This document shows, in pieces, positions 15,065-24,349 of a DNA stretch of 64,000 nt. This DNA is from Brevundimonas sp. UBA4553. Lineage in GTDB: Bacteria; Pseudomonadota; Alphaproteobacteria; Caulobacterales; Caulobacteraceae. Under the pieces are notes generated by a model that worked only from the letters and a program-made list of their open reading frames with translations, was not told where the DNA came from and did no database searches. Made by a program: the position numbers and the translations under genes. The stretch is from NCBI RefSeq assembly GCF_002387245.1, contig NZ_DGLD01000019.1, forward strand, positions 186,001 to 250,000, in the 5' to 3' direction. The stretch's first letter is position 1. Every line of letters begins with the position of its first letter.

Positions 15065-17686
15065 ATGGCCAGCCGCAAAACGAACTGGCGACGCCTCGGC
15101 GTAGCGGCCTGCCTGAGCGGCAGCGTCGCCTCGCCCAGTCGCGCCGACACGTCTTTCGCCGCGGACGAGGTGGTGCGGACAGCGCGTGACTATTCCGTCG
15201 AGGCGTTCGGCTCTTCGACCGCCGTGACGGTCCCGATCGAGCGGGACGCCTCCATCGTCCCGCTCGCCGCCGGCGCCGCGCCGGTCAATCCCTCCATGGG
15301 CGGCGCGGCGACCGGCGGGACCCAGGACGAGGCGCCGACGGCGCGCCCTACGCCGGTGCTCACGCCGATCCAGGGACCTCTGACGCTTGATGGCGTCTAC
15401 CTCGGCGACATCAGCGGCGAAGTGGACATGCAGGGGGAAGGCGTCGTCGACGCCGTGGCCCTGATGGATCTGTTGGGGCCCAAGGTGTCGCCGGGCGTGC
15501 GCGATCGGCTCAAGGCGATTATCGCCTCGCAACGCCGCGTCAGCATGGCTGATCTGCGAGGCGAGGGCTTTTCAATCGCGTTCGATCCTCTGTCGCTGAC
15601 GTTTGTGGCTGAACTGGCGGTCGATGCGCGCGCGCGTCGCGACGTCAGCTTCGCCCGCAACGAGGTGATTGATCCCAAGGCCTTCGACCAGCCGGCGCAC
15701 TTCTCGGCGGGGGCCAATATCAGCCTGGCCCAGCTCTATTCTCACGACGAGGATCGCTTCGCGCCTCTTGCCGGCGGCATCGACATGTTCGCCAACCTGG
15801 GCGGCTTCGACGGGGTCACGTTGACGGCCGGGGTCGACTATGACGGCAGCAGTCAGGATCAACGCTGGCGTCGCCGTGAGATCCGGCTGTCCAAGGACCT
15901 GTTTCAGTCGGCCGTTCGTCTGACGGCGGGCGAGTTCTCGCCGCCTGTGGAAAGCTTTCAGGGGTCGCAGCGCTTTCTGGGCGTATCAGCGGCGCGGGCC
16001 TATTCGACCATACGTCCTTTCCAGAACGTCCGGCCGTCGGGACGTCGCCAGTTCATCCTGGACCGCCCGGCCCTGGTGGTGGTCGAGGTCAACGGCGTCG
16101 TCGTGGAGCGTCTCAGACTGGAGGCAGGGCCTTACTCACTCTCCGACTTTCCCTTCGGCCAGGGCGCCAATACGGTGCGGTTGTTGGTCGAAGAAGACAG
16201 CGGCCAGCGCGAGATCGCGGTTTTCGATCTGTTCGGCGGGGCCGGGCTTCTGGACCCGGGCGTTCTGGATTTCGGCGTCTCGGCCGGGGTGCTGGAGGAG
16301 GGGGGGCAGCTTGAATACGGCTCGACCCTCGCCGCGACCGGCTTCGTCCGCAAGGGGATCACCGACGCCCTGACCGTTGGCGCCAACGCCCAGTGGGCCG
16401 ACGGCCGTGGACAGGTCGGCGGGCTGGCCACCTGGGGGAGCCGCCTGGGCTTGATCCAGGCTGGCGGCGCCGTGAGTCACAACGGCGACACGGGTGCGCA
16501 GGGCTATATTGTCTCGCTGGACTACATGCGAGAGGCGACCCTGGCGCGCGAGATCGACCTGCGGCTGGTCGCCTCGGCCCAGGCGACCAGCAAGTTCTTC
16601 CAGACGGCCTTCCAGAACTCGGCCTTCAATCGTGAACAATGGCGGGCCGCGGGTCAGGCCCTGGTCCGCTACAAGGCCTATTCCGTCAGTCTCGGCGCCG
16701 CCTTTGTCAAAGGCCGTCGACAGGAGGATCGCACGGATTTCAGCGTTTCCGTCGGCCGGACCTTCCAGAAGTTCGGCGTCAACCTGGCCTGGCAGCGCGG
16801 GGCCACGAGTGATGGCGTGGAGGAGACCCGGTTCGGCCTGACCCTGACCACGCGCTTTGGCGGTCGATGGAGCAGCGCGGCGCGCTATGACAGCCAGAAC
16901 GACTTCCGCGAAATCGGCATCTCGCGCTCGTCATCGGGACGCCTGAACGACCTCAGCGGCGACATTCGCTTCTCTGAGGACCGCAACAATCAGACCATCG
17001 CCGGCGACCTGCGCTACATCAACAACCGCTTTGACGCCGAGATCGTTTCCAACCGCCTGGTGTCCACGACGCCGGGTGGGACTACGCGGCAGGAATCCCT
17101 GTGGCGACTGTCGACCCTGATCGGCTACGCCGACGGCGCCTTCGGCGTCGGCCGCGCCGCCCGGGAGGGCTTCATCATCGCCAGCCCGCATTCGACCCTC
17201 AAGAATGCTCAGGTGAGCCTGACGGATTCCAGCGGCTATCCCGTCGCGCGCAGCGGTTTGTTCGGCTCAGCCCTGGCCGGGATTGATCGCGGCTACGGTG
17301 TTCGTCGCTACGAGCTGGAGGTCGATCCGCTGCCGCCTGGCTATGACCTGGGCAGCGGCGTGATCAACACCTTCCCGGGGTATGGCAACGGCTATCGCGT
17401 GATCGTCGGCAGCGACGCCTCGTATACGGCCAGAGGCGTGCTGATGTCGCCGGAAGGGCCGGTCGCCCTGGTCGGGGGCGTCATCGTCGCGGCCGATGCG
17501 CCTGCAGACGCGCCGGGCAAGCCGTTCTTCACCAACAGAGGCGGTCGCTTTGTCGCCGACGGCATGGCGCCCGGCCGCTATCGGCTCGTGGTGCGCGGAG
17601 AAACTCTCGGAGAATTCGTCATTCCCGCCAATGTGGAAGGAATTATCGATGTCGGCGCAATCAATGTATCCCGCCCGCTACCTTAG
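15065..17686 (+). CDS. Outer-membrane fimbrial usher
   Basis: 873 residues. An N-terminal export signal is followed by a periplasmic region, then a 24-strand barrel typical of ushers. The usher hallmark LEAGPYSLSDFPFGQGANTV lies around residue 360, in the plug region, and the C-terminus has two small beta domains (LMSPEGPVALVGGVIV, FVIPANVEGIIDV). Its length matches the family. It forms the pore through which chaperone-bound subunits are polymerised. The gene starts 1 nt after the chaperone stop and overlaps the next gene by 38 nt. Confidence 0.9.
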   Translation: MASRKTNWRRLGVAACLSGSVASPSRADTSFAADEVVRTARDYSVEAFGSSTAVTVPIERDASIVPLAAGAAPVNPSMGGAATGGTQDEAPTARPTPVLTPIQGPLTLDGVYLGDISGEVDMQGEGVVDAVALMDLLGPKVSPGVRDRLKAIIASQRRVSMADLRGEGFSIAFDPLSLTFVAELAVDARARRDVSFARNEVIDPKAFDQPAHFSAGANISLAQLYSHDEDRFAPLAGGIDMFANLGGFDGVTLTAGVDYDGSSQDQRWRRREIRLSKDLFQSAVRLTAGEFSPPVESFQGSQRFLGVSAARAYSTIRPFQNVRPSGRRQFILDRPALVVVEVNGVVVERLRLEAGPYSLSDFPFGQGANTVRLLVEEDSGQREIAVFDLFGGAGLLDPGVLDFGVSAGVLEEGGQLEYGSTLAATGFVRKGITDALTVGANAQWADGRGQVGGLATWGSRLGLIQAGGAVSHNGDTGAQGYIVSLDYMREATLAREIDLRLVASAQATSKFFQTAFQNSAFNREQWRAAGQALVRYKAYSVSLGAAFVKGRRQEDRTDFSVSVGRTFQKFGVNLAWQRGATSDGVEETRFGLTLTTRFGGRWSSAARYDSQNDFREIGISRSSSGRLNDLSGDIRFSEDRNNQTIAGDLRYINNRFDAEIVSNRLVSTTPGGTTRQESLWRLSTLIGYADGAFGVGRAAREGFIIASPHSTLKNAQVSLTDSSGYPVARSGLFGSALAGIDRGYGVRRYELEVDPLPPGYDLGSGVINTFPGYGNGYRVIVGSDASYTARGVLMSPEGPVALVGGVIVAADAPADAPGKPFFTNRGGRFVADGMAPGRYRLVVRGETLGEFVIPANVEGIIDVGAINVSRPLP

Positions 17687-18584
17687 GGTTTCAGGGCGAG
17701 GCGTCTTCTGGCGCAGCGCGGTCCTGGCGGCGGCTCTGCTCGGGTTCGCCTCAGCGGCTGAGGCTTGCGACCTGGCTCTGGTGCAGGGCGCGCAGACGGC
17801 GCGGATTGAATACAACCCCTTTGCTGTCGCCCCCACCCCCGGGGCCCTGGATGTGACGCTGGAAAACAGGGGGGAGACTGAGTGCGATCTGCGCCTGTCC
17901 TTCACCGACGAGACCGGCATTGAGGTGACCAGTGTCGTGCTAGGCGGGATCGAGGTGCGGTTTCGCCCGCGTGAATCGTCAGGCGTTTTGGCGGCGGACG
18001 TGAAGAAGGCGGTGTTCCAGTACCTGCTGGCGCCGGAAACGAAAGGCGTCGCTCAACTCGACGCCATCGTCGCGCGGGGCGCGGTGGCCGAAGCCGGCGA
18101 GTACGGCGTGGATCTGCGTCTTCTGGTCAGAAACCTGGATGGGGTGGAGTTGATCGCGCCGATCCCTGTCCGTCTGCTGTTGCAGTCGACCCCGCGCGCG
18201 CAGCTGAACCTGGCCGGCGCCGCCGGCGCGTTCGGCGAGGGCTTGAGCGTGGAGGTCGTCGACTTCGGAGAGGCGGTCACGGGCGCCACGCGCCGCATCT
18301 TCGTTCAGGTGCGGGCCAACGCCCCATCCATCCTGTCGATCAAGTCAGAGCATCAGGGCGTCATGCATCGCGTCGAAGAGGTGGAGAACGCCACTGTCGT
18401 GCCCTACGCGGTCGAGCTTGACGGCCAATCGGTCGATCTGACGGGCCTCTGGACAAAAGAAATTGATCCCCCCAGGACCCTGGCGGGCGTGTCTTTGCCG
18501 ATGAATTTCATCTTGGGTCAGATCAATGGTCAGATGAGTGGTCGCTACGAAGACCTGATAACGATCGACGTTTATCCGAAATAG
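17649..18584 (+). CDS. Secreted minor pilin or tip subunit candidate
   Basis: 311 residues from the ATG at 17649, preceded by GGAAGGAAT; the frame is open further upstream inside the usher gene, but this start gives a signal peptide (SAVLAAALLGFASAAEA, then Cys). The protein is beta-rich. Its C-terminal part, MNFILGQINGQMSGRYEDL and then TIDVYPK, looks like the final strands of a pilin or spore-coat-U-like fold used in chaperone-usher systems. Being last in the operon and larger than the pilin, it may be the tip or anchor subunit. The family is not recognised. Confidence 0.7.
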   Translation: MSAQSMYPARYLRVSGRGVFWRSAVLAAALLGFASAAEACDLALVQGAQTARIEYNPFAVAPTPGALDVTLENRGETECDLRLSFTDETGIEVTSVVLGGIEVRFRPRESSGVLAADVKKAVFQYLLAPETKGVAQLDAIVARGAVAEAGEYGVDLRLLVRNLDGVELIAPIPVRLLLQSTPRAQLNLAGAAGAFGEGLSVEVVDFGEAVTGATRRIFVQVRANAPSILSIKSEHQGVMHRVEEVENATVVPYAVELDGQSVDLTGLWTKEIDPPRTLAGVSLPMNFILGQINGQMSGRYEDLITIDVYPK

Positions 18585-18836
18585 GCAGAATAGAATTAAG
18601 ATATTGATCTTATTGTTCTGGTTAACAATCGATTAATTCTCGCCATAATCAATTATGCATTGGTGCGTTAGCATCAGAAATGGTTGTTTCATGTCTCTAT
18701 AGGGCGCTGTATTCGGCATTTTCCTGATCTAAATTTTTTGCCTGAAGCGTGCTGTATGACGCTGAAAACTCAAGTTTCTCAAATTGATCTTGAACGATTT
18801 TCCGATTTGTTGAAACAGTGTTCGGCGTGATCGGGC
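18585..18836. other. AT-rich intergenic region between the pilus operon and the LuxR gene
   Basis: About 250 bp, clearly richer in A+T than the rest of the window, with no coding sequence and no strong terminator hairpin after the pilus operon. It probably carries the promoter of the LuxR-type regulator. Its composition would suit control by a nucleoid protein, but no specific site was assigned. Confidence 0.4.
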
Positions 18837-19577
18837 GTGAAGGCGCTTCCGGTCGCGACGGGGCCGGGAGCCGCTGGGAGCAGGGACGTGATTGTCAGTC
18901 AGAATGCCGCTGGCTTGGCGGCCGGGGTCGTCGACGACCAGATCATGCAGATGGCGGGTGGCGGGCGCGGCGGTGCGCCCTTTGTCGAGCGCAGGTCGTT
19001 CGTCAGGCCTCTGTCGATCAGGTCCAGTCCGCGATTTTCCGAGGCTGAGGCCTGGTTCGAGAACGATGAAACGGCGCGGTTCGTCCTCGACATGGGCGGG
19101 CGGGTCCTGACAAGCAACGCCGCTGCGCGCGCTCTGGCCGCCTGCGGCATGCTGGGATCCGGCGGGGTGTTCATCTGTTCCGCGCACCGCAACCGGGCGG
19201 AACTGGATCTTCTGCTTGCTCGACTTTCCGAGGGGCGAGAGAAGGCGGGTCGTATCCTGTTCCGCGCCGGCGATGACGCCTGGTGTATTCTCGACCTCAT
19301 CACCGCCATCGAGACCCCGGGCCGCGTCTTCGCCACCGTGCGTCCCGTCAAGCCGCTTGATGAGGAGAAGCTGGCGGCGGTGGGGTGCGTTTTCGGCCTG
19401 ACGCGGATGGAGAAGTCGGTGCTCCTTCTCCTGGCGAGCGGCGAGGCCCCCAAGGAGATCAGCCGCAGGCTGGACATGTCCATCCACACCGTGCGGTCCC
19501 ATCTGCGCTCTATCTGCATGCGCATGGGCGTCAAAGGCATCAACGGCGCCCTGCGCCTGAGCTTCATGATGACCTGA
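18837..19577 (+). CDS. LuxR-type transcriptional regulator with a PAS-like N-terminus
   Basis: 246 residues from a GTG at 18837; the true start may be later, because the first 60 residues look unstructured. The middle (FVLDMGGRVLTSNAAARALA) resembles a PAS core. The C-terminus is a LuxR/FixJ helix-turn-helix: FGLTRMEKSVLLLLASGEAP, then EISRRLDMSIHTVRSHLRSI. There is no receiver or autoinducer-binding domain. It follows the pilus operon on the same strand after an AT-rich gap and may regulate pilus expression; this is inferred from position. Confidence 0.8.
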   Translation: MKALPVATGPGAAGSRDVIVSQNAAGLAAGVVDDQIMQMAGGGRGGAPFVERRSFVRPLSIRSSPRFSEAEAWFENDETARFVLDMGGRVLTSNAAARALAACGMLGSGGVFICSAHRNRAELDLLLARLSEGREKAGRILFRAGDDAWCILDLITAIETPGRVFATVRPVKPLDEEKLAAVGCVFGLTRMEKSVLLLLASGEAPKEISRRLDMSIHTVRSHLRSICMRMGVKGINGALRLSFMMT

Positions 19578-19625
19578 CAACCGGTCTTTCGCCCGCTGCG
19601 CCGTGGCTGTGGGATCTTTTCGTGC

Positions 19626-20147
19626 TCAGCAGGGCTGCAACTCCAGCTTCATGCCGGCGACGATCAGGCAGGCGTGGTCTGCCACGGAGGCGATCTTCTG
19701 GTTGAGGCGACCGGCCTCGTCGCGGAAGCGGCGGCCCAGAGGGTTGTCGGGGACGAGCGACCAGCCGACCTCGTTGCTGACCACCCAGACATCCGCTGAA
19801 CAGTCGGCCAAGGCACGGGCCAGATCGTCCATGGCGGCGGCAAGATCGTTCTCGGCCAGCATCTGATTGCTGAGCCACAGCGTCAGGCAATCGACCACGG
19901 CGATGTCCCCGGCGGCCAGTTCGCGAAGGGCCGCAGCGAGGTCCAGAGGCACTTCGCGGGTCCGCCAGCCGTCGCCGCGTTCGATCTGGTGCCGATGGAT
20001 GCGGTCCCGCATCTCATCGTCGAAAGGCTGAGCCGTCGCCAGCAGCAGGGGCGGGCGTCCGCTGGCCGCCGCCGCCTGCTCGGCCTGCCTCTGGGCGTAG
20101 CCGCTTTTGCCCGATCGGGCGCCGCCAAGGACCAGGATAACGGCCAT
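19626..20147 (-). CDS. cobU: Adenosylcobinamide kinase / adenosylcobinamide-phosphate guanylyltransferase
   Basis: 173 residues, the normal length for CobU/CobP. The P-loop GGARSGKS is at residues 8-15, and the conserved DCLTLWLSNQ and SNEVGWSLVPDNPLGRRFRD segments are present. The enzyme phosphorylates adenosylcobinamide and transfers GMP to make adenosylcobinamide-GDP in nucleotide-loop assembly. It is divergent from the B12 operon and its start is about 50 bp from the riboswitch, which is on the other strand. It may therefore escape direct riboswitch control. The symbol cobP is used for the same enzyme. Confidence 0.95.
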   Translation of the reverse strand: MAVILVLGGARSGKSGYAQRQAEQAAAASGRPPLLLATAQPFDDEMRDRIHRHQIERGDGWRTREVPLDLAAALRELAAGDIAVVDCLTLWLSNQMLAENDLAAAMDDLARALADCSADVWVVSNEVGWSLVPDNPLGRRFRDEAGRLNQKIASVADHACLIVAGMKLELQPC

Positions 20148-20198
20148 GCTTGTCTCTCCGGTTGACCTGAGCTGCGCGCAGCCCTACTGCCACGATCG

Positions 20199-20380
20199 CG
20201 TCAGGTTCCCCGAAAGGGGATCAAAAGGGAACGGAGTGTGAAACTCCGGCTGTTCCCGCAACTGTAAGCGGCTAGCCCGCGCGTCATACGCCACTGGCGG
20301 TCCGGAAGGCCACGGCCTGAACGATTTCTGGGAAGGCGACGCGCACCGGCCTTGATCCGCGAGCCAGGAGACCTGCCTGT
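20199..20380 (+). promoter_or_regulatory. Cobalamin (AdoCbl) riboswitch
   Basis: The conserved blocks are in order: TCAGGTTCCC at 20201, AAAAGGGAA near 20223, GTGAAACTCCGGC, CCGCAACTGTAAGCG, GCCACTG near 20290, and the B12 box AGCCAGGAGACCTGCC at 20362-20377. It lies about 150 nt upstream of btuB and should repress btuB and the downstream salvage operon when adenosylcobalamin is plentiful. No clear terminator follows, so control may be at translation initiation. Confidence 0.95.
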
Positions 20381-20527
20381 CGCCGTCGTTCTCCGCGCGG
20401 TCGGGATGTGCCGAGCGGTCGAGGCAACTCGTGTGACGACAGTCGTAAACCAGCCGCGTCAGCGGCCGCTTTCGCTTATCCAGAGCGGAGGTTGGTCCGG
20501 CGCGGCGTCGTCATATGGAGAACCGGA

Positions 20528-22486
20528 ATGAACCGAATCGCATTCGCTAGCCTGGCCGCCGCCAGCCTTCTGGCCGCCGCCCCGGCCTTTGCCGCCGAAG
20601 TCACTGATCAGCAAGCCGCCGCCCCTGATGTGGCTGGTCGCGCCGGCGCCACCGCCGTGGCCGACGTCATCGTCACCGCCAACCGTTCGGCGCAGCCGAT
20701 CGAACGCGTCGGCGCCTCGGTCACGGTCCTGACCCAGGCCGCCATCGAGGCGCGTCAGACCCCGGCCGTGGCCGAGCTTCTGGCTCAGACGCCGGGCGTC
20801 AGCTTCACCCGCAACGGCGGCGTCGGCACGACGACGGGCCTGAACATTCGCGGCGCCGAGAGCCAGCACACCGTCGTTCTGATCGACGGGGTCAAGCTGA
20901 ACGACCCGTCCTCGACCCAGGGCGGCTTCAACTTCGGCAACCTGCTGGTCGGCGACACCGCCCGCATCGAAGTGCTGCGTGGCGCACAGTCGACACTGTG
21001 GGGCAGCCAAGCCATCGGCGGCGTGGTCAATATCGTCACCGCCGAGCCGACAGAGGCGCTGCAAGGCTCGCTCGACGCCGAGGCCGGCGCGCGCGGCACC
21101 ACCTACTTCCGTGGCGGTATCGGCGGCGCCAATGATCGCCTGAGCTGGCGCCTGGCCGCCAGCCGTTACGACACCGACGGTTTCTCGGCCTTCGCCGCCG
21201 GCAAGGAAGACGACGGCTACACCAACACGGGCCTGTCGGGCCGCCTGAATCTGAAGATCACGGACGCGGTGTCGCTGGACCTGCGCTCGGTCTGGTCGAA
21301 CGGTCAGAACGACTTCGACGCCTTTAACGGCGACAGCCGCGAGTACGGCAAGACCAAGGAACTTGTCGGCTATGCCGGCCTGAATTTCGATCTGCTGGAT
21401 GGCCGTTTCCGCAACCGCATCGGCTACGCCTACACCGACACCAACCGGCGCAACTACAATCCCGCGACCCTGGTTCAACCCCTGACCTTCGACGCGGCGG
21501 GCGAGAACCGTCGCTGGGAATATCAGGGAACGTTCGCTGTCACCGAGGCGCTGAACACCACCTTCGGCATCGAGAGCGAGCGTTCGGAAATGCGCACCCG
21601 CTCGCCGTCGGCCTTCAACCTGAACCCCGCCTTCTCGCGCGGCCAGGCGGACCTCGACAGCGCCTACGCCCAGGTTCAGTGGACGGTGCTTGACGGTCTG
21701 ACCCTGACCGGCGGCCTGCGTTACGACGACCACGCCCAATACGGCGACAACCTGCTGGGGCAGGTCGCTGCGGCCTGGGCCCTGAACGACGGCGACACGG
21801 TCGTGCGCGCCAGCTGGGGTCAGGGTTTCCGCGCGCCGGGTCTGTATGAGCTCTACAGCGAGTACGGCAATCTGACGCTGCAGCCGGAAGAGTTCGACAG
21901 CTGGGAGTTCGGCGTCGAGCAGCGTCTGTTCGACCGGGCCGTGGTCTCCGCGACCTACTTCAACCGTCAGGCCGACAACGAGATCCGCTACAACGGCTGC
22001 TCGACGCCCTCGACCGATCCCCTGTGCACCGTCAACGGCATCGGCCGCTGGGGCTACTACAAGAACGTCCAGAAGACCGAGACCCAGGGCGTCGAACTGA
22101 TCGGCCGCGTTGATGTGACCGACCGTCTGAATGTCAGCGCCAACTACACCTGGACCGACGCCAAGAGCGCCTCGGGCGCTACGGACGGCAAGCGCCTGAC
22201 GCGCCGGCCCGAGCACATGGCCAATCTGGCCGCCGACTACGCCTGGGCCTTTGGGCTGAAGACCGGCGTGGCCGTGCGCTATGTCGGTGAGACGTTCAAC
22301 AACGACGCCAACACCGTCGTCGTGGACGAATACACCCTGGTCGATATCCGCGCCTCCTATCCGATCAACGACAATCTGGAAGTTTATGGTCGGATCGAGA
22401 ACGCCTTCGACGAGGAGTATCAGACGGTCCTGAACTACGGCACGCCGGGCCAAGGCGTGTTCGGCGGCGTTCGCGTCCGGTTCTGA
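20528..22486 (+). CDS. btuB: TonB-dependent vitamin B12 outer-membrane receptor
   Basis: 652 residues from the ATG at 20528 (GGAG upstream); the frame is open earlier, but this start gives the signal peptide FASLAAASLLAAAPAFAAEV. A TonB-box-like stretch (DVIVTANRS) precedes the plug domain, with QTPGVSFTRNG, LNIRGAESQHTVVLIDGVKL and EVLRGAQSTLWGS. The rest is a 22-strand barrel ending in GVRVRF, with a C-terminal aromatic. The riboswitch upstream and cobalamin genes downstream identify the substrate as cobalamin or another corrinoid. The protein works with the BtuFCD genes of the same operon. Confidence 0.95.
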   Translation: MNRIAFASLAAASLLAAAPAFAAEVTDQQAAAPDVAGRAGATAVADVIVTANRSAQPIERVGASVTVLTQAAIEARQTPAVAELLAQTPGVSFTRNGGVGTTTGLNIRGAESQHTVVLIDGVKLNDPSSTQGGFNFGNLLVGDTARIEVLRGAQSTLWGSQAIGGVVNIVTAEPTEALQGSLDAEAGARGTTYFRGGIGGANDRLSWRLAASRYDTDGFSAFAAGKEDDGYTNTGLSGRLNLKITDAVSLDLRSVWSNGQNDFDAFNGDSREYGKTKELVGYAGLNFDLLDGRFRNRIGYAYTDTNRRNYNPATLVQPLTFDAAGENRRWEYQGTFAVTEALNTTFGIESERSEMRTRSPSAFNLNPAFSRGQADLDSAYAQVQWTVLDGLTLTGGLRYDDHAQYGDNLLGQVAAAWALNDGDTVVRASWGQGFRAPGLYELYSEYGNLTLQPEEFDSWEFGVEQRLFDRAVVSATYFNRQADNEIRYNGCSTPSTDPLCTVNGIGRWGYYKNVQKTETQGVELIGRVDVTDRLNVSANYTWTDAKSASGATDGKRLTRRPEHMANLAADYAWAFGLKTGVAVRYVGETFNNDANTVVVDEYTLVDIRASYPINDNLEVYGRIENAFDEEYQTVLNYGTPGQGVFGGVRVRF

Positions 22487-22490
22487 TCCG

Positions 22491-23501
22491 ATGCATGACG
22501 CCGCGTTTCTGACGACGGCGACCCGGCACGGCGGCGGCCTGATGAAGGCCGCCGCCGCCTATCCTGACGCGCCGCGCCCTTGGCTGGACCTTTCCACTGG
22601 GATCAATCCCGAGCCTTGGCGAGGGCCCCGCGCGCCGGAGGAGGCGCTGAACCGCTTGCCCGACCCTGGCGCCCTGGGCGCTCTCGAAGCGGTCGCGGCG
22701 GCGGCGTTCGGCGCGACGCCGGATCGAACGGCGGCGACGGCCGGAGCTGAGGCGGCGATCCGCCTTCTGCCCCTGCTGCTCGGCGTGCGTTCGGTCGAGA
22801 TCGTCGGTCCCACCTATGGCGCGCATGCCGAATCCTGGCGCGCGGCGGGCGTGGCGACTCGCCTGATCGCAGCGGATCAGGCGACGGTGTCGCCGGCGGG
22901 CGTGCTGGTCATTGTCAATCCGAACAACCCGGACGGTCGCCTGACGCGTCGCGCCGACCTTATTGCTATGGCCCGCGCCCGTTCGGCGGAGGGGCGCTGG
23001 CTGGTGGTGGACGAATCCTTCATCGAGTGCACGCCGGAAGAAAGCGTGTCGGATGTTGTCGAACCCGGCCTGATCGTCCTGCGCTCGTTCGGCAAGTTCT
23101 ACGGACTGGCCGGGGTGCGGTTGGGTTTCACGCTCGCCGCGCCTGAACTGGTCGTGCGCCTGCGCGCGCTGCTGGGCGATTGGCCGGTCGGCGCCGACGC
23201 CCTGGCCGTGGGGCGCGGGGCCTATGCGGACAAGGCGTGGCGAGGACGAACCGTAACGGCCCTGATCGCCCGTGCGCACGGCCTCGACAGCCTGCTGGCG
23301 CGGGCGGGCTTCGAGGTTCTGGGCGGGACAAGCCTGTTTCGCATGACGCGCACGCCGCACGCGACGCGCTGGTTCCAGCACCTGTGCCGGGCAGGCATCC
23401 TGACACGACCGTTCGATCATTCGCCTGACGCCCTCCGCTTCGGCGTGCCGGCTGAGCGGGACCTGCCACGGTTGGCGCGTGCGCTGGAGGCGTTCTCGTG
23501 A
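22491..23501 (+). CDS. cobC: Threonine-phosphate decarboxylase (CobC / CobD type)
   Basis: 336 residues, a PLP-dependent class I/II aminotransferase fold. LDLSTGINPEPW starts the domain, VNPNNPDGRL and WLVVDESFIE are typical of the histidinol-phosphate-aminotransferase-like group, and the PLP lysine is in SFGKFYGLAGVRLGF. In B12 synthesis this branch makes aminopropanol phosphate from L-threonine phosphate, the substrate of CobD/CbiB. It starts 4 nt after the btuB stop and overlaps the next gene by 4 nt. In Salmonella naming it is CobD. Confidence 0.92.
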   Translation: MHDAAFLTTATRHGGGLMKAAAAYPDAPRPWLDLSTGINPEPWRGPRAPEEALNRLPDPGALGALEAVAAAAFGATPDRTAATAGAEAAIRLLPLLLGVRSVEIVGPTYGAHAESWRAAGVATRLIAADQATVSPAGVLVIVNPNNPDGRLTRRADLIAMARARSAEGRWLVVDESFIECTPEESVSDVVEPGLIVLRSFGKFYGLAGVRLGFTLAAPELVVRLRALLGDWPVGADALAVGRGAYADKAWRGRTVTALIARAHGLDSLLARAGFEVLGGTSLFRMTRTPHATRWFQHLCRAGILTRPFDHSPDALRFGVPAERDLPRLARALEAFS

Positions 23502-24349
23502 CGGCGACGCGGCGAGCCGCCCTGGTTGGGGCAGGGGCGGCTCTGATCTCGCTGCCCGCTCTGGCAGGCGCGTCGCCGCGGCGGGTCGTGTCGCTGAACG
23601 CCTGCCTCGACGCCATCCTGGTTCACGTCGCGGACCGGGGGCAGATCGCGGCCCTCAGCCATTATGCGCGCGAGCCCGTCGGCTCGACCATTTCCGAGGT
23701 GGCGAAAACCTTGCCCTTCACCTGGGAGACGGCGGAGGAGGTCATCGCCCTGCGGCCCGACCTGGTGCTGACCAGTCGTCACAGCGCGCTCGCCACCCGG
23801 AATGCGCTGGGCCGCATGAACATCCCGACCGAACTGTTCGCCGTCCCGGACAGCGTGGCGGCCAGTCTGGATCAGGTGCGCGAGGTGGCGCGTCTGGTCG
23901 GTCGCCCCGCTCGGGGCGAGGCCCTGACCGCCCGCATCGAAGCCGCCATCGCCGCCGCTGCGCCGCCGCCCGGATCGCGGCCGCTGAAGGCCCTGATCTA
24001 TCAGCCCAACGGTTTCGCCGCCGGGCGCGGCACCCTGATGGACGAGATGATGACCCGCGCCGGCTTCGAGAACGTCGCCGGACGCTACGGGCTCGGTAAA
24101 TGGGGCAATGTGCCGGTCGAGCGGCTGCTGGCCGATCCGCCTCAGGTCCTGCTCAGCGGCGTGCCGGTTCCGGGCTCCCGCACCTGGGCCGATCGGGTGA
24201 TGCGCCACCCGGCGCTGGCCTCTCTGTCCGGACGGATGGTGCAGGCGAGACTGGAAGAGAAGCTGCTTTATTGCGGCGGCCCGGTCCTGATCCAGACCGC
24301 CGCCGCCCTGGCTCAGGCGCGCCGAACGGCGCTGGAGGCCCTGACATGA
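23498..24349 (+). CDS. btuF: Periplasmic corrinoid-binding protein of an ABC importer (BtuF-like)
   Basis: 283 residues from a GTG overlapping the cobC stop. A short Tat-like or Sec signal (TRRAALVGAGAALISLPALAG) is followed by the two-lobed class III solute-binding fold: RVVSLNACLDAIL at the start and VIALRPDLVLTSR in the first lobe. Such proteins bind siderophores or B12. The operon context argues for corrinoids. The permease and ATPase genes follow directly, each with a 4-nt overlap. Confidence 0.88.
   Translation: MTATRRAALVGAGAALISLPALAGASPRRVVSLNACLDAILVHVADRGQIAALSHYAREPVGSTISEVAKTLPFTWETAEEVIALRPDLVLTSRHSALATRNALGRMNIPTELFAVPDSVAASLDQVREVARLVGRPARGEALTARIEAAIAAAAPPPGSRPLKALIYQPNGFAAGRGTLMDEMMTRAGFENVAGRYGLGKWGNVPVERLLADPPQVLLSGVPVPGSRTWADRVMRHPALASLSGRMVQARLEEKLLYCGGPVLIQTAAALAQARRTALEALT

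Noticed and set aside
19578..19625. A bidirectional terminator between the LuxR gene and cobU
   Set aside because: The 48-bp convergent gap shows no stable hairpin with a T-run.
20459..22453. A 664-residue open frame on the minus strand through btuB
   Set aside because: It is antisense to a clear BtuB with plug and barrel motifs. Its composition (Val, Gly, Asp, Arg, Gln) is the usual shadow of GC-rich coding DNA and no family pattern is seen.
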